Shown: positions 12,701-13,965 of the stretch, piece by piece | How the letters are laid out: each line of letters opens with the position of its first letter | Numbering within the stretch: the stretch's first letter is position 1 | Assembly (NCBI GenBank): GCA_030603485.1 | Contig: JAUVXS010000029.1 | Location: 1 to 13,965, forward strand | Length of the DNA: 13,965 nt | DNA from: Dehalococcoidia bacterium | GTDB lineage: Bacteria > Chloroflexota > Dehalococcoidia > GIF9 > AB-539-J10 | Reading direction: 5' to 3' | Made by a program: the position numbers and the translations under genes | Notes under the pieces: model-generated | Databases searched by the model: none | What the model was told of the DNA's origin: nothing | Seen by the model: only the letters and a program-made list of their open reading frames with translations

Positions 12701-13965
12701 ATGTCAAAAAGAACAGGGCAATCCCTCAAATTAGCTTCTATTAGCGTCCGGGGCATTGTTCAGGGCGTCGGCTTCAGGCCTTTCGTCTATGGGCTGGCTG
12801 TTAAACACAACCTTACGGGATGGGTTTACAACACTTCAGAGGATGTTAGGATTGAGATAGAAGGTGATGCAAAAGCTATTGAGCGATTTGGGCTGGAGCT
12901 CAAGACGAAAGCCCCACCGCTAGCTCACATAGAGAACGTAACTATTGAGTATCGCCCACCTCGCGGTTATAAAAACTTTAAAATTCGGCATAGCCAGGCA
13001 CAGGAAGGGAAATATCAGCTCATCTCTCCGGATGTCGCTACTTGCCAGGCTTGCCTTGGTGAGTTGCTAAATCCTGAAGACCGCCGCTACCGCTATCCCT
13101 TTACCAACTGCACCAATTGCGGCCCACGCTTTACCATAATTGAAAATATGCCCTATGACCGCCCCCAAACAACCATGCGCTCCTTCCAGATGTGCCCCCA
13201 ATGCCAGGCGGAATATGATAATCCTCTGGACCGCCGCTTCCATGCCCAGCCCAATGCCTGCCCGAAATGCGGTCCCCAGGTCGACCTGGTTGATAACCAG
13301 GGCAATCTGGTAACCCCGATAGAATCGGGGCCGAATCCTGTAGCCGCTGCCGGTCAGCTCCTCAAGGAGGGGAAAATCGTTGCCATTAAGGGCTTAGGGG
13401 GTTTTCTCTTAGCCTGCGATGCCACGAACGATACCGCAGTTAAGATGCTGCGGCAGAGGAAGAAGCGCTCCTCCAAGCCATTTGCCATAATGGTTGCCAC
13501 TGTCGACGAAGCTAAAAGGTATTGCCATGTCTCGCCGGAAGAGGAAAATTTACTTACCTCACCACAAAGCCCCATCGTGCTCATGAGGTGGAAGGAGGAC
13601 TCATCCGTATCCCGGGAGGTAGCGCCAAACTTACGATTCTTAGGGATTATGCTGCCATATACACCGCTTCACCACATACTGCTCAGGGACACGGGACTAC
13701 CTTTAGTAATGACCAGCGGCAATCTCAGTGAGGAGCCTATCGCCAGAGACAATGATGAGGCCTTAAGGAGGCTTTCCGGTATTGCCGATTACTTTCTAAT
13801 CCATAATCGGGATATCTACTCTCGCTACGACGACAGCGTTGCCATAGTGGAAAGGGGCACAAGCCAGCTTATAAGGCGGGCGCGTAGCTACGCTCCCTAT
13901 CCCATCCGCCTCCCATTTGAGGCCAGGCAGGTGCTTGGTTGTGGCGCTGAGGAGAAAAACACGTT
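12701..13965 (+). CDS. hypF: [NiFe]-hydrogenase maturation carbamoyltransferase HypF (3' end cut by window edge)
   Basis: HypF uses carbamoyl phosphate and ATP to carbamoylate HypE, the source of the cyanide ligands of [NiFe]-hydrogenases. The window holds the first 421 of roughly 750-780 codons, uninterrupted. An acylphosphatase domain (GIVQGVGFRPFVYGLA, 18-33, with R26) is followed by the paired zinc fingers C115/C118/C137/C140 and C165/C168/C187/C190. The YrdC-like domain spans about 215-400 (AIKGLGGF, KPFAIMV, PYTPLHHILL, VMTSGNLSEEPI, HNRDIYSRYDDSV, RRARSYAPYP). The last residues (VLGCGAEEKNT) begin the Kae1-like domain, whose rest lies outside. The usual GGFHLACD reads GGFLLACD. A 7-bp palindrome is embedded in the linker between zinc fingers and YrdC. 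The start is ATG 12701 with AAGGA 9 nt upstream. It implies that hyp genes and a [NiFe] enzyme exist elsewhere in the genome. Confidence 0.97.
   Translation, partial: MSKRTGQSLKLASISVRGIVQGVGFRPFVYGLAVKHNLTGWVYNTSEDVRIEIEGDAKAIERFGLELKTKAPPLAHIENVTIEYRPPRGYKNFKIRHSQAQEGKYQLISPDVATCQACLGELLNPEDRRYRYPFTNCTNCGPRFTIIENMPYDRPQTTMRSFQMCPQCQAEYDNPLDRRFHAQPNACPKCGPQVDLVDNQGNLVTPIESGPNPVAAAGQLLKEGKIVAIKGLGGFLLACDATNDTAVKMLRQRKKRSSKPFAIMVATVDEAKRYCHVSPEEENLLTSPQSPIVLMRWKEDSSVSREVAPNLRFLGIMLPYTPLHHILLRDTGLPLVMTSGNLSEEPIARDNDEALRRLSGIADYFLIHNRDIYSRYDDSVAIVERGTSQLIRRARSYAPYPIRLPFEARQVLGCGAEEKNT
13314..13330. repeat. Perfect 7-bp palindrome inside hypF
   Basis: CCCCGAT (13314-13320) and ATCGGGG (13324-13330) are separated by AGA. 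The element codes for the variable linker (around residues 205-210, TPIESG) between the zinc fingers and the YrdC-like domain of HypF. A palindrome of this strength in a poorly constrained linker resembles a small dispersed repeat tolerated within a gene. Confidence 0.4.

Noticed and set aside
1..13965. CRISPR arrays, rRNA, insertion sequences
   Set aside because: No regularly spaced direct repeats, rRNA motifs or transposase frames were seen on either strand.

Overview
The window looks like a chromosomal segment of an anaerobic bacterium. It carries housekeeping genes (uvrC, a Xer-type recombinase, pcm, a tRNA-Glu) followed by a large iron-sulfur/flavin electron-transfer operon related to heterodisulfide reductase (Hdr) and Flox systems, and then the front of hypF. 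The Hdr/Flox genes, HypF and the GC-rich hairpin repeats would suit an anaerobic, hydrogen- or ferredoxin-dependent lineage such as Chloroflexota (Dehalococcoidia-like) or Desulfobacterota. That taxonomic guess is an inference from gene content only.

Layout. 1-1811 (minus): uvrC, cut by the left edge very near its C-terminus. 1812-2000: divergent promoter region holding a two-hairpin, GC-rich repeat. 2001-3764 (plus): a tightly packed trio of a Xer-family recombinase with an altered active site, an 81-residue single-membrane-segment protein of unknown function, and pcm. 3769-3842 (minus): tRNA-Glu(UUC) with its own clear promoter. 3843-4205: intergenic region with an extended -10 promoter and a leader of about 195 nt for the next operon. 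4206-12616 (plus): six genes, each overlapping the next by 4 to 11 nt: hdrA fused to a GltD/NfnB-type module, mvhD, an FrhB-like ferredoxin protein, an AsrA/HydB-like ferredoxin protein, an NfnA/HydG/AsrB-like FAD-NAD(P)H reductase, and a second conventional hdrA. 12701-13965 (plus): hypF, cut by the right edge.

How the genes may work together. The operon encodes two HdrA flavoproteins but no HdrB or HdrC, so it has no recognisable heterodisulfide-reducing subunit. It does contain counterparts of both halves of the NADH-dependent ferredoxin:NADP oxidoreductase NfnAB. The NfnB/GltD-like half is spliced into the first HdrA, and the NfnA-like half is a separate gene. The simplest hypothesis is a large flavin-based bifurcating or confurcating complex linking NAD(H), NADP(H) and ferredoxin pools, wired through FrhB/AsrA-like dicluster proteins and MvhD onto an HdrA1/HdrA2 pair. 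HypF immediately downstream suggests that [NiFe]-hydrogenase maturation genes continue to the right, but no hydrogenase lies in the window.

The hunt's main result is this HdrB-less, Nfn-containing Hdr/Flox operon. Smaller points are a tyrosine recombinase lacking the HxxR histidine, a probable leaderless uvrC transcript, and palindromic repeat elements.
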